Source: Microbulbifer sp. MI-G
GTDB lineage: Bacteria > Pseudomonadota > Gammaproteobacteria > Pseudomonadales > Cellvibrionaceae
NCBI RefSeq assembly: GCF_030440425.1
Contig: NZ_CP098023.1
Span: forward strand, 3,718,501 to 3,782,500
Reading direction: 5' to 3'
DNA: 64,000 nucleotides
Made by a program: the position numbers and the translations under genes. Of this stretch, positions 27,363-36,520 are shown piece after piece. Every line of letters starts with the position of its first letter. The stretch's first letter is position 1. The notes beneath the pieces are model-generated. The model was not told where the DNA came from, did no database searches, and saw only the letters and a program-made list of their open reading frames with translations.

Positions 27363-29126
27363 TCACAGAGGTTCAGTGGCTGCCCGCAGCCAGTTTGCGG
27401 TGTGCTGGTCAACCAGTGGCGTTATGACCTGTCGAACCCGCTGATGGTAGCGGTTCAACCAATCCCGCTCCCGGGTGGCGAGCAGATCCGTATCGATCAG
27501 CACACGATCAATCGGCACCAGGGTCAATGTCTCGAATTCGAGAAAACCGGGGTACTCCCCACTCTCTTTGACATACACCAGGTTTTCTATGCGGATACCG
27601 TATTGCCCGGTGAGATAAAACCCCGGCTCATTGGAGAGGATCATGCCGGGCTGCAGCGCCACCCCGGTAGCCACCTTGCCGATACGTTGCGGACCCTCAT
27701 GCACACTCAAATAACTGCCGACCCCGTGGCCAGTGCCGTGGGCATAGTCCAGCCCGGCCTCCCACAGGGAGCGGCGCGCAATCGCATCTATCTGCTCTCC
27801 GCAAGTGCCCTGCGGAAAACGCAGAGTGGCGATGGCAATGTGCCCCTTGAGCACCCGGGTAAAATGCTCCCGCGCCGGGGCCGGGAAATCCCCCAGGGCC
27901 AGGGTGCGGGTCACATCGGTGGTGCCATCCGGGTACTGGGCACCCGAGTCGCACAAATATATGCCCTCGGGTTTCATAGGCAGACTGGACTCAGGACTCA
28001 CCCGGTAGTGGACTATGGCTCCATTGGGGCCGTAACCGGATATGGTGTCAAAACTGTTTCCGCGAAAACCTTCTCTCGCCGCACGTTTACTGTACAGTAG
28101 TTTAACCGCCGACAATTCATCGAGCCCGGTATCGACCGCTTCGGGTAATGCCGCGAGAAATTCACACAGCGCAGCGCCATCGCGCTCATGCGCGGACCTG
28201 GCACCAGCCAGCTCCACAGCATTCTTGCAGGCTTTGGCCCCGGAGACAGGATCGCGCTCCTGTACCAATTGGATATCCAGGGCGCGTAACTGCTGCAGAA
28301 TCCAGCAATTACTGATCTGGGGGTCCACCCAGATCTTGCGGATATGCCGCCGCCGCAGGTCCGAAAGCAGCAGGCGCTTGTCGGATACCACGGTCACTTC
28401 CCGGTCCAGGTGCTCAAGCAGCCCCTCGCCGACGGCCTCCGCCGACAGGTACAAAGTGGCGCTGCCATCCCGATAGAGCACAGCATTGGCCAGGGCGACC
28501 GGCAAATGCGGGATATCCTCACCGCGGATATTGAACAGCCAGGCACAGTTCTCGGGGCTTGGCAGCCACAAAGCATCGACGCATTTCTCCGTCAGCTGCG
28601 CCGCTATACGCAGGCGTTTGTCTCTGGAATGCTCGCCATTGAAGGCAAACGGATGGGGCCGCGCGGTACCGGATGGGGCCGCGGGCCTGTCTGTCCAGAT
28701 GGCATCGATAGGATTCTCCTCCAGCGGTCTCAGGGTGATAGACCGCTCTGCCAGATACCCCTGCAACAGGGCCAGGCCCGGTTCTGTGTGCAGGCGCGGA
28801 TCATAGCCCAGTGTCTGCCCCTCGTGCAGCTGGTCGCAAATCCAGTTGGCAATGCCATCGCTATCCAGGTTTTCCAGCGCTATTGGCCGGTCACCCAGCT
28901 GTTGCTGTCCCTGTAGTGTGTAACGCCCATCGACGAACAACGCGGCCGCTTTCAAGCCAATCACCGCCATACCGGCCGATCCCGTAAACCCGGTTACCCA
29001 GGACAGGCGCTCTTCCCCCGGCGGTATAGACTCATTCTGGTATTCATCGGTACGCGGTACCAAGAAGGCCTCTATTCCCTGCTGTCGAAGTCCCTCTCTC
29101 AAGGCCTCTAATCGCTCTTCACTCAT
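27363..29126 (-). CDS. Xaa-Pro aminopeptidase (M24B, long form)
   Basis: 587-aa cytosolic metallopeptidase releasing an N-terminal residue before proline. It is the three-domain long type: two creatinase-like N-terminal domains, then the pita-bread catalytic domain from about 310. Metal ligands are in LCDSGAQYPDGTTDVTRT (two Asp), GTGHGVG (His), SNEPGFY (Glu) and FETLT (Glu). The ATG at 29126 has an AAGGGGGG run just upstream and starts MSEERLEALR; the frame is open 16 codons further but without support. No signal peptide. Single gene. Confidence 0.92.
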   Translation of the reverse strand: MSEERLEALREGLRQQGIEAFLVPRTDEYQNESIPPGEERLSWVTGFTGSAGMAVIGLKAAALFVDGRYTLQGQQQLGDRPIALENLDSDGIANWICDQLHEGQTLGYDPRLHTEPGLALLQGYLAERSITLRPLEENPIDAIWTDRPAAPSGTARPHPFAFNGEHSRDKRLRIAAQLTEKCVDALWLPSPENCAWLFNIRGEDIPHLPVALANAVLYRDGSATLYLSAEAVGEGLLEHLDREVTVVSDKRLLLSDLRRRHIRKIWVDPQISNCWILQQLRALDIQLVQERDPVSGAKACKNAVELAGARSAHERDGAALCEFLAALPEAVDTGLDELSAVKLLYSKRAAREGFRGNSFDTISGYGPNGAIVHYRVSPESSLPMKPEGIYLCDSGAQYPDGTTDVTRTLALGDFPAPAREHFTRVLKGHIAIATLRFPQGTCGEQIDAIARRSLWEAGLDYAHGTGHGVGSYLSVHEGPQRIGKVATGVALQPGMILSNEPGFYLTGQYGIRIENLVYVKESGEYPGFLEFETLTLVPIDRVLIDTDLLATRERDWLNRYHQRVRQVITPLVDQHTANWLRAATEPL

Positions 29127-30039
29127 ACACCCCCCTTCACAAGCTGAGCCCGCCAAGCCGAAGGGTGCGGCCACGGGTCAGCTACCCTTTGCAGGCAATC
29201 CTGTTTTGACTCAATCGAACAATCGGGATAAACCACAAAATGTCGTGACTCGCCAATCCCGCTCCTACAGTGATCCCCATTGGAACCGAAAAAAGCGTTT
29301 GTGAGATTTTCCACCAAATCCAGTTATGCAGTATATCCTATCTTGGAAACACCACTGGAGGGTATAATAGAGGCCTGTGTTCACCGCCGGAATGGTTAAT
29401 CGGATATTCAATGATGGGCCAGTGTGCTGCCCAGCTGCTGCTGGCACTGAGCAATGCTCTTTCCTCCAGTCAGGCGAATCCAGTGATTGGGTGTTCAGGC
29501 AAAAAAACACAGAAAACACTCTGAGTTTGCTTGGCCTTCCTCTTCCTGCCTGCGATAACCTGGGTCACCGCTATCGCTATTACGTTACCTCAAGCACGGA
29601 AGGGCGTATTTTACCGCGTGAATTCATTTCTGGCTGGATGTAACCTCTGCACAGAATAGAGAAAAGTGGACTGAACAGATTGGCCAACGCGGTTTGAGTA
29701 CCCGCATCAGTGACAGACTGCCATGTCTTGCACACAGCAGCTACTCAATCTGCACTTGATAGAAGCAGAGAAAACCAACACTGTCAGGAAAAGTGGGGAG
29801 AGCGCCATCGCGCAAAATTGTGCGGCAACTGAAACACTCCGCAATGGCGAAAACTGCCCCGCACTGAAAAAAATGTTTCACAATGAGATCACCCCCTGCT
29901 GTTATAGGGGCGAAATAGTCCAACATGACATTCTTCGTGCATTTGCATTACCTAACCGCTTTGCCCCCAGCCCCAGGAAACGATCAGTGCCAGAAAGGGA
30001 CCGGCGCTCGTTATAAAATTCCCTTATCAGGAAAAGCTT
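29127..30039. other. Gene-poor divergent region
   Basis: 913 bases between the aminopeptidase P gene and the Sel1 lipoprotein gene. It holds the promoters of both. A TATAAT hexamer occurs at 29362-29367 but with no well-spaced -35. Short frames such as 29723-30016 have no motif and no convincing ribosome-binding site. Nothing else recognised. Confidence 0.4.
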
Positions 30040-32223
30040 ATGAAAAAATGCCTGTTGATTCTCTCTGCCCTACTGCTGGCATCCTGTAGCACTCAGACAG
30101 TCACCACTGCGCTCGAAGATCCATTGCTTTCACTCACACGGCAAGTGGCGCAGTCACCGGACTCGGTCAGTTTTGCCAGCTACTGGGAGGCTTACCTGGA
30201 ATCTCCCCAATCGCTCAAAACAGTGACCGCGCAGGCACAGTATCTCGAAGCGATGGCCTCAGTGGAATCGGGGAAGAAAACCTGCGAGGAAATTAACTGG
30301 CAACAAATTACCCAGCAAAATACCTTTTCCCTACTGCCACACCTCAGCGCCACCGAATGCTATGAAACTCTCGGTAAAACCGAACTGGCTCTCTTCCATC
30401 AAAATATTTTCAATTTTATCGCCACTGGCATCTTGGGCAAACGCAGCGGTGATACTTACTACAGTGCCTATGAAATCGCAAGCTGGGGGGATGCCGAAGA
30501 CCTGCTCACCCTTTCCGGCTATGAGATTATTGACAGTTATTTTGAGTTTGCCGAGAGCCGCAACGGGCTGTACCGGATTTATAATGTCCGCACCCAGGGT
30601 AACAATAAGGTCGCAAAAATCTATTTTGACAACAGCCGTTTCCTGCATCGCTTGCTTGCAGTCGAACACCCTTTTGCCGGATTGTCAGACGCTCTGTATC
30701 GAGAAATCCTGCAGCCACTGGCAAACTCCGATTACGCAGCACGCCACGCTGTCGGGCAGGTTTATCACGCAGAGGAAGAATTTCAAAAGGCTGAGCAGGC
30801 GTACCTGGATGCCATTGGTATGGGGTCCGTTACCGCCAATATCAGCCTCGGCAAACTTTGCCTGGCGGGGAGGTCGACCAGGTTCTCCCAAAGCGAGTGT
30901 GCGCAACTCTTTGTCTCCGCATCAGACCTTGGGCTTGAAGAGGCAAAGATCGTGCTTGCCTATATGGCCCTTACCGGCCTCGGTATAGAAGCCGATCCTA
31001 CACTGGCGGAACAACTGCTAAACAGCGCTGCGGTATCAATGCCCCCGGGACAGGCCGAATATGAAATGGCCTTACTGATGGCTTCCACAGAATTCACCAA
31101 CAGCAGAGAAAAGCTGGCACAGGATTTTCGCCAACTATCTGCCTCAAAGGGATATCCTCCGGCTCAACTGGCACTGGCTCTTGACCGACTCAGTTCAGAT
31201 CAAAAACCACTGGAGGATTTTGAACCATTTATTCAACAGGCCGTGGATACCAATTTTCCGCCTGCACAATTTTTCTACGCCCGTTACCTTCTGAAGCAAA
31301 AAGGCGAGCACTCTGTAAAAACCGGTCTCGCGCTACTGGACAAAGCTGCTTCAGCCAACTTTCCACCAGCCCTCAATCTGCGAGCACGGATTGCTGAGGC
31401 GGGACTTTTTGAGCGAAAAATAGATACGGCCCAGGCCCTGCGGGACTATGAAGCCGCTGCAGTACGCTGGTATCCACCAGCACAGCTTCACATGGGCATT
31501 TTAAATTCCACCGGCAGGCTTACGGCAACTAACCACGATATTGCCTATGGCTGGTATGCCCTTTGTGCCAAAGCCAACAATCTTGATTGCATCACAAACC
31601 TCGGCTATGCCACTGCCCTTGGAAGGGGTGTGGAACAAAATTACCCGCGCGCAGTCGAAATTTACCAGTATGCCTCAGCACAGGGATCAGCCAGGGCCAG
31701 TTACAATCTCGGACAACTCTATCGGCTCGGCCAGGGCGTATCCAGAAACCTGGAACAAGCGATTGAATACTTAACACAGGCAGCAGAGGGCGGATCAACT
31801 GATGCCATGAATGCACTTGGGCTAGTATACCTGAATTCTGCCCCGGAATTTCACAGTTACTCCAAAGCCCTGTCCTGGTTTGAGCGGGCTGCGGAGAATA
31901 ATTCCAGATACGGCTACTTTAACCAGGCTAGGATGTACGAGCAGGGACTGGGGGTTGAAAATGATCCATCCCGCGCTCTGGCCCATTACCGGAAAGCCTC
32001 AGATCTGGGACACGATATCGCTTCGCTTAAACTCGCCCAGGCCTACAGCTCTGGGGAGGCGGTCGATAAAGACCCCAAAATGGCAGCGCATTTTTTCAAA
32101 CTTTCTGCCGAACAGGGCAATGATGGAAAGATAAAACGCGCTTTGGAAATGTGTCAGGAATCACAAAACTGTATCGAACGGAATCTGGACAGGATTTTCA
32201 ATCTTTTATCCTCAGAAGAGTGA
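30040..32223 (+). CDS. Sel1-repeat lipoprotein
   Basis: 727 aa. Signal peptide II with lipobox LLASC (acylated Cys16). The first 200 residues are a helical region without a recognised motif. From about 225 to 710 the protein is a chain of 36-residue-type Sel1/TPR-like helical repeats, for example AARHAVGQVYHAEEEFQKAEQAY, AEEGGSTDAMNALG-type units written here as TQAAEGGSTDAMNALGLVY, and KAYSSGEAV variants. Such proteins are scaffolds for protein complexes in the envelope. AGGAAAA precedes the ATG. Codon use and base composition are a little more AT-rich than in the genes to the left. Function unknown. Confidence 0.85.
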   Translation: MKKCLLILSALLLASCSTQTVTTALEDPLLSLTRQVAQSPDSVSFASYWEAYLESPQSLKTVTAQAQYLEAMASVESGKKTCEEINWQQITQQNTFSLLPHLSATECYETLGKTELALFHQNIFNFIATGILGKRSGDTYYSAYEIASWGDAEDLLTLSGYEIIDSYFEFAESRNGLYRIYNVRTQGNNKVAKIYFDNSRFLHRLLAVEHPFAGLSDALYREILQPLANSDYAARHAVGQVYHAEEEFQKAEQAYLDAIGMGSVTANISLGKLCLAGRSTRFSQSECAQLFVSASDLGLEEAKIVLAYMALTGLGIEADPTLAEQLLNSAAVSMPPGQAEYEMALLMASTEFTNSREKLAQDFRQLSASKGYPPAQLALALDRLSSDQKPLEDFEPFIQQAVDTNFPPAQFFYARYLLKQKGEHSVKTGLALLDKAASANFPPALNLRARIAEAGLFERKIDTAQALRDYEAAAVRWYPPAQLHMGILNSTGRLTATNHDIAYGWYALCAKANNLDCITNLGYATALGRGVEQNYPRAVEIYQYASAQGSARASYNLGQLYRLGQGVSRNLEQAIEYLTQAAEGGSTDAMNALGLVYLNSAPEFHSYSKALSWFERAAENNSRYGYFNQARMYEQGLGVENDPSRALAHYRKASDLGHDIASLKLAQAYSSGEAVDKDPKMAAHFFKLSAEQGNDGKIKRALEMCQESQNCIERNLDRIFNLLSSEE

Positions 32224-32526
32224 TATTTTATGTTAATTATTTCACTTAGGGCGGTCACAAGGGTATTTCCAGGCGCCCCACCGGCACATTACTTCGCACT
32301 CTCAAAAGCTATGCCATTATTTCCCGACACTATTTTTCACTCCAATTTTCTGAGTAAGTTTCAAATATAATCCGATAACGAGAAAATAATTGCTAAACAG
32401 CCAATTTTTGGAAGTTTAATTTTCAAAAGCCCTGTCAATACACCTTACTTCACAGAATACGCTTAAATTGATTCCTATAATTTGACCCCCGTATAACCAA
32501 GCACAAACCAATTGGTCGGAACTATC
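32224..32526 (+). other. AT-rich intergenic region
   Basis: 303 AT-rich bases between two plus-strand lipoprotein genes. A small palindrome ACCAATTGGT occurs just before the metalloprotease start. No terminator or gene seen. Confidence 0.4.
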
Positions 32527-34332
32527 ATGAATACTCCTTTAAGGCTCCTTGTCGCAATCAGCCTGTCTGTTACCTTTACTGCCTGTGGTGGCGGTGGTGG
32601 CGGTGGCGGCTCCACCAGTGGAGGTGATACGGATACGGAAACGCCGGGGGTGATCAGCGGTGGCGAAGGCCGTGTTTTGGAAAACAGCGAGACCACAACC
32701 ACCGGCAAGCTAACCGATAGCACCAATGCCAACCAGACCTTTGAGGCAAATAACTTCCAGGGTACCTATGGCAATCTGGAAACATCCGAAGATGGCAGCT
32801 GGACCTATACCCTGGAGGGCGAACTCGCAGACCCCCTGAATGGTGGCGAACAGGCAAGCGAGGCATTTACCGTTGGTGTCGCCGGTGGCAGTCGCACCAC
32901 AAAAATCACTATTTCCATCACCGGTTTTGACGATCCCTACACCTTCCAGCCCGAATCACCTCTGGCCATGATGGTAGTGGACAGCAAGGAGTTCGCCACA
33001 GGCAGGCTGTCTTTGAATGATGTAGATGGCAACACCCCGGTGTTTGTCAGTGGCACCATTGCCGGAAGCTATGGCGATTTCAAACTTTCCGAAAGTGGCG
33101 ACTGGGAATACACACTGAATAGTAAAGCGGACAGCATCAAGAAAGGGGATCTCACCGAGGATTCCATCACATTTACATTAAGCGATGACACAGAGCAAAC
33201 CGTTGTCTTCTCCATTGCCACCCTTGAGCCCACAGAAAGCAGTATTGTTTTTATATTGATGAATTTTTCCGATGCACTGGCCACAGATCGGGCCGACATT
33301 TCTGATATTGCGGATATGGTCTTCAATGATGTGGATTCCCTCGATAACACCTATCGGGAAAACTCCCTGGGCCAGTTGAAATTCCTTCGTCACCGCGTGA
33401 GTGACAACACCCTCCAGCACTACTGCTACGGTGAGGCCAACAGGGAGGAGAGTTCCATTGATTGCATTCGCTTTGATATTCCGGACAGCCAGAATAGCGG
33501 CATCCTGAGTATTGCGGACGCAGCAGCCCGCGCCAAAGCTGGTCAGCAAGGGGAGTACACAGACAGCGGCCATACATGGCGTAACATGGCCTACCAGTGG
33601 GCTGAAAACAACCTTGTCGATGAGAACGGCGCACCTCTGGCGCTGAACAAATGGCGTCACCAGGTCTACATATACCCCCGGGCCGCGTATCGCGAAGGTC
33701 TTATAGGGTACGGCGTTGCCGCCGTGGGCGGAAGGTGGAGTATGGTGGCTTCCGACTCGGATCAGCTGCTCATGGGACATGAACTGGGGCACAATATCGG
33801 CCTCGGCCACGCTGGCTGGGACAGTAACAATGATGGGGATACCAACGACAGTGGCGAGGATGAGTACGGCACCGGCGGCGCCTATATGGGCAACCGCTCC
33901 GAGTCAAGGCTGTTTGGCAGCGCGCACCGGGAATATATGGACTGGTATCGCTTATTCCCGGAATACACGGTTACCGTAAAGCAGGCCTCAAACAGTTCCC
34001 AGGACCTGGAGATACAGGCCATTGAGCTGACTGCCGGGGATCGGTCCGGCACCCTGCCACAGCAACTTAAAGTGGAGAGTACCGGCAGCAGCAATGGCCA
34101 GAGTCATTACTATGTCAATTACCATGTGGCACACAATGAGCTCAATCCCCGGCCACATTATGCGCATTCAGTGACAGTTCATTACCTCAATGATAGAACT
34201 TCCAATCATGTTGCTGTACTTGCGCAGCCTGGAGATGACTTTACCGATGAGGCAATAGGATTGAAAATTGAATATAAGTCCCGAATTGCTGAAAACCAGT
34301 CAGCAGTCATTGCCGTCAGTTATAGCGAATAA
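32527..34332 (+). CDS. Metzincin-type zinc metalloprotease lipoprotein with VCBS-like repeats
   Basis: 601 aa. Lipobox FTAC followed by eight Gly, a flexible tether. Two VCBS-like beta repeats follow: about 45-135 (GRVLENSETTTTGKLT ... GTYGNLETSEDGSWTYTLEG) and about 150-235 (GSYGDFKLSESGDWEYTLN). The protease domain (about 240-490) carries HELGHNIGLGH at 418-428, the extended HExxHxxGxxH zinc site of metzincins, with a downstream AYMGNRSES that may provide the Met-turn. It resembles the M11 (gametolysin) group. A C-terminal beta domain ends the protein. The ATG at 32527 starts the lipoprotein signal. A small exported protein gene follows after 37 bases. Probably a surface protease acting on extracellular protein. 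Confidence 0.85.
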   Translation: MNTPLRLLVAISLSVTFTACGGGGGGGGSTSGGDTDTETPGVISGGEGRVLENSETTTTGKLTDSTNANQTFEANNFQGTYGNLETSEDGSWTYTLEGELADPLNGGEQASEAFTVGVAGGSRTTKITISITGFDDPYTFQPESPLAMMVVDSKEFATGRLSLNDVDGNTPVFVSGTIAGSYGDFKLSESGDWEYTLNSKADSIKKGDLTEDSITFTLSDDTEQTVVFSIATLEPTESSIVFILMNFSDALATDRADISDIADMVFNDVDSLDNTYRENSLGQLKFLRHRVSDNTLQHYCYGEANREESSIDCIRFDIPDSQNSGILSIADAAARAKAGQQGEYTDSGHTWRNMAYQWAENNLVDENGAPLALNKWRHQVYIYPRAAYREGLIGYGVAAVGGRWSMVASDSDQLLMGHELGHNIGLGHAGWDSNNDGDTNDSGEDEYGTGGAYMGNRSESRLFGSAHREYMDWYRLFPEYTVTVKQASNSSQDLEIQAIELTAGDRSGTLPQQLKVESTGSSNGQSHYYVNYHVAHNELNPRPHYAHSVTVHYLNDRTSNHVAVLAQPGDDFTDEAIGLKIEYKSRIAENQSAVIAVSYSE

Positions 34333-34369
34333 TTACTTCAAAATGGTAACAACCGATAAGGTGGATATT

Positions 34370-34669
34370 ATGCTTCGAGTTCTAGCGCTGTTAGCCGGAC
34401 TGCACTTTTCCCTTTTCGCCCAGGCGGAAGAAGTCGTCACCGGTACTTTGGAAGAGATTATTGTCGAGGATTTTGAATCCGGAAAATCGGAGCACCGCTT
34501 CTCCCTCAAAGATGAGCAGACTGGCAACTACTATTTTATTGATGCGGAGGAAATCAAGAAAAAAGGGATGAAATCCGGCGACAGAGTAAAAATCCGGGGA
34601 GAGCGCGGCGAAAAGCGCATGCTTCAGATTACAGAATCCCAAAAGCTCAAACCTGAGGGAGAGGAGTAA
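34370..34669 (+). CDS. Small exported protein of unknown function next to the metalloprotease
   Basis: 99 aa. Signal peptide MLRVLALLAGLHFSLFAQA, then about 80 residues (VVTGTLEEIIVEDFESGKSEHRFSLKD ... SGDRVKIRGERGEKRMLQITE) that alternate in a beta-rich way and look like a small OB-type barrel. AAGGTGG lies 6 bases before the ATG at 34370; the frame extends upstream into the protease gene but without support. Only 37 bases separate it from the metalloprotease stop, so a shared transcript is likely. Its role could be binding partner, inhibitor or chaperone, but that is conjecture. Confidence 0.7.
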   Translation: MLRVLALLAGLHFSLFAQAEEVVTGTLEEIIVEDFESGKSEHRFSLKDEQTGNYYFIDAEEIKKKGMKSGDRVKIRGERGEKRMLQITESQKLKPEGEE

Positions 34670-34894
34670 CCGCTCCGGCCTCTATACTGATAGACCAGCC
34701 ACGACAGCTATTTTTATTGTTTGAGAGCACCTGCGCTCTGCTTTTTTCCGCATCCACGGTCTCCCCGCCCAACGGTGGGGGGACCACATACTCAAGCACC
34801 GCGTCGCACAATCATAGCGCCGCTGTATACACCAGCTATCTGAAAACCCGGTGTATAGCCCTTTTCCACTCACGCATCGGTGTGGCCTCTGAGC

Positions 34895-36205
34895 CTAATA
34901 ACCAGAATGGATGGGAGTACCCTCCCTGTTCCCGCGCCGCCCGGCGCGACTCCTGCTCGTGCGATCACCGCTGTGACGGCCTTTCCCGCGCGCACCCCCT
35001 GCGCGCTTCTGGCGTTCAGAGCGCTGTCTTTGCCCATCACTGCGCCGCGGACTGCCGGAGGCCGGCACCTGATGGTCGGGCTCGAAACCCTCGACCTCTT
35101 CCCGTGGCACTGCTTTACCAATCAGGCGCTCGATATCCCGCAACTGTTTGAACTCATCGGCGCTCACCAGGGACACTGCCTGCCCGTGGGCACCGGCACG
35201 TCCCGTGCGACCAATCCGGTGTACGTAGTCTTCCGGCACATTGGGCAGGTCGAAGTTCACCACCTGGGGCAGTTGGTCAATATCGATCCCTCGCGCAGCA
35301 ATATCCGTGGCAACCAGGATCTGTACCTTGCCTGCCTTAAATTCCGCCAGCGCGCGGGTACGGGCATTCTGACTCTTGTTGCCGTGGATCGCCACAGCAC
35401 GGATATTATCTGCCTCCAGCTGTTTTACCAGGCGATTGGCACCGTGTTTGGTGCGGCTGAACACCAGGGCCTGGTGCCAGTGATGCTCGCGAATCAGATG
35501 ACTCAACAGTTTTGTTTTTCGCGCCTTGTCCACCGGGTGAAGAGTCTGGCGTACGGTTGCAGTGGTGGAGTTACGGGGGCTGACATCGATCTCCAGGGGA
35601 TTGTTGACCAGCCCTTTGGCTAACTGGCGGATTTCTGCGGAAAAAGTTGCGGAAAACAGCAGGGTTTGGCGCTCGCGGGGCAGTAGTTTCAATATCCGTT
35701 TAATATCGTGGATAAAGCCCATATCCAGCATACGGTCGGCTTCATCCAGTACCAGGGCCTCCAACTGGTCGAAGTGGATAGCGCCCTGGCTGTGCAGATC
35801 CAGCAAACGCCCCGGTGTCGCCACCAGCATATCGGTGCCGCCACGCAATCGCGAGATCTGTGGATTGATCTTGACCCCACCAAACACCACCGTGTGGCGC
35901 ATTGGCAGGTATTTGCTGTAGCTTTGCACATTCTCATATACCTGTGCGGCCAACTCCCGTGTGGGTGTCAGTACCAGAACGCGAACCTGGCCTTTGCAGG
36001 CGCGCTGACCCGCGCTCAGGCGGTGCAGCAACGGCAGTGTAAAACCTGCCGTTTTTCCGGTGCCTGTCTGGGCCGCCGCCATCACATCCCCGCCCTGCAT
36101 CACCGCCGGGATAGCCTGGGCCTGGATCGGTGTAGGCTTGCGGTATCCCTGCTCCGCAACGGCGCGGGCAATATCCCGGGTCAGACCCAGATTTTCAAAC
36201 AACAT
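34895..36205 (-). CDS. rhlE: DEAD-box ATP-dependent RNA helicase, RhlE type
   Basis: 436-aa RNA helicase for ribosome assembly and mRNA turnover. Motifs in order: F-x-GL start and Q motif GYRKPTPIQ, Walker A AQTGTGKT (45-52), PTREL, GG, TPGR, DEAD (154-157), SAT (185-187), ARGID and [10 protein letters not shown] (near 325). The C-terminal 60 residues are a basic Arg/Gly/Ser tail typical of RhlE. GAGG lies 6 bases before the ATG. A 235-base structured leader precedes it (see 36206-36520). Confidence 0.93.
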   Translation of the reverse strand: MLFENLGLTRDIARAVAEQGYRKPTPIQAQAIPAVMQGGDVMAAAQTGTGKTAGFTLPLLHRLSAGQRACKGQVRVLVLTPTRELAAQVYENVQSYSKYLPMRHTVVFGGVKINPQISRLRGGTDMLVATPGRLLDLHSQGAIHFDQLEALVLDEADRMLDMGFIHDIKRILKLLPRERQTLLFSATFSAEIRQLAKGLVNNPLEIDVSPRNSTTATVRQTLHPVDKARKTKLLSHLIREHHWHQALVFSRTKHGANRLVKQLEADNIRAVAIHGNKSQNARTRALAEFKAGKVQILVATDIAARGIDIDQLPQVVNFDLPNVPEDYVHRIGRTGRAGAHGQAVSLVSADEFKQLRDIERLIGKAVPREEVEGFEPDHQVPASGSPRRSDGQRQRSERQKRAGGARGKGRHSGDRTSRSRAGRRGNREGTPIHSGY

Positions 36206-36520
36206 AAAGAACCTCTAACTGCGCTACAGGCGCAATCAAACGCACCCGCCCAAGGGTGCCAGGAAAGAAAGCGGAGTCGGCAATCCGAGCAAGGTGGCGC
36301 CCGGTGCACACAGCCGTCTATTCACCGGCAAAACCGGTGCGCGGCATTCAGTAGAAAATTCCGGGAAGAATTTGAGAATCGTTCCGGTGGGGATGTCGGA
36401 GTGTTACCGACCTACAAATGACGCAGCTGAGTAATCCCAGCCGCGCCACTATACCACACATGGCCGGGCAATACAGCGGTGTCTTTTGTTCACCCTGTAT
36501 CCCAGGCAATGGGCCGCTGA
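36206..36520 (-). promoter_or_regulatory. rhlE promoter and structured 5' leader
   Basis: On the minus strand an extended -10 TGGTATAGT (36448-36456) would start transcription near 36441, giving a leader of about 235 bases. Three perfect dyads follow: CACCGG/CCGGTG (36323-36339), GCACCC/GGGTGC (about 36242-36259) and TGCGC/GCGCA (about 36218-36232), the last just before the ribosome-binding site. This is the kind of layout seen in autoregulated or cold-responsive helicase messages, but the promoter is read by eye only. Confidence 0.45.

Noticed and set aside
29723..30016. 97-codon plus-strand frame
   Set aside because: No recognisable protein features and it ends just before a well-supported lipoprotein gene.
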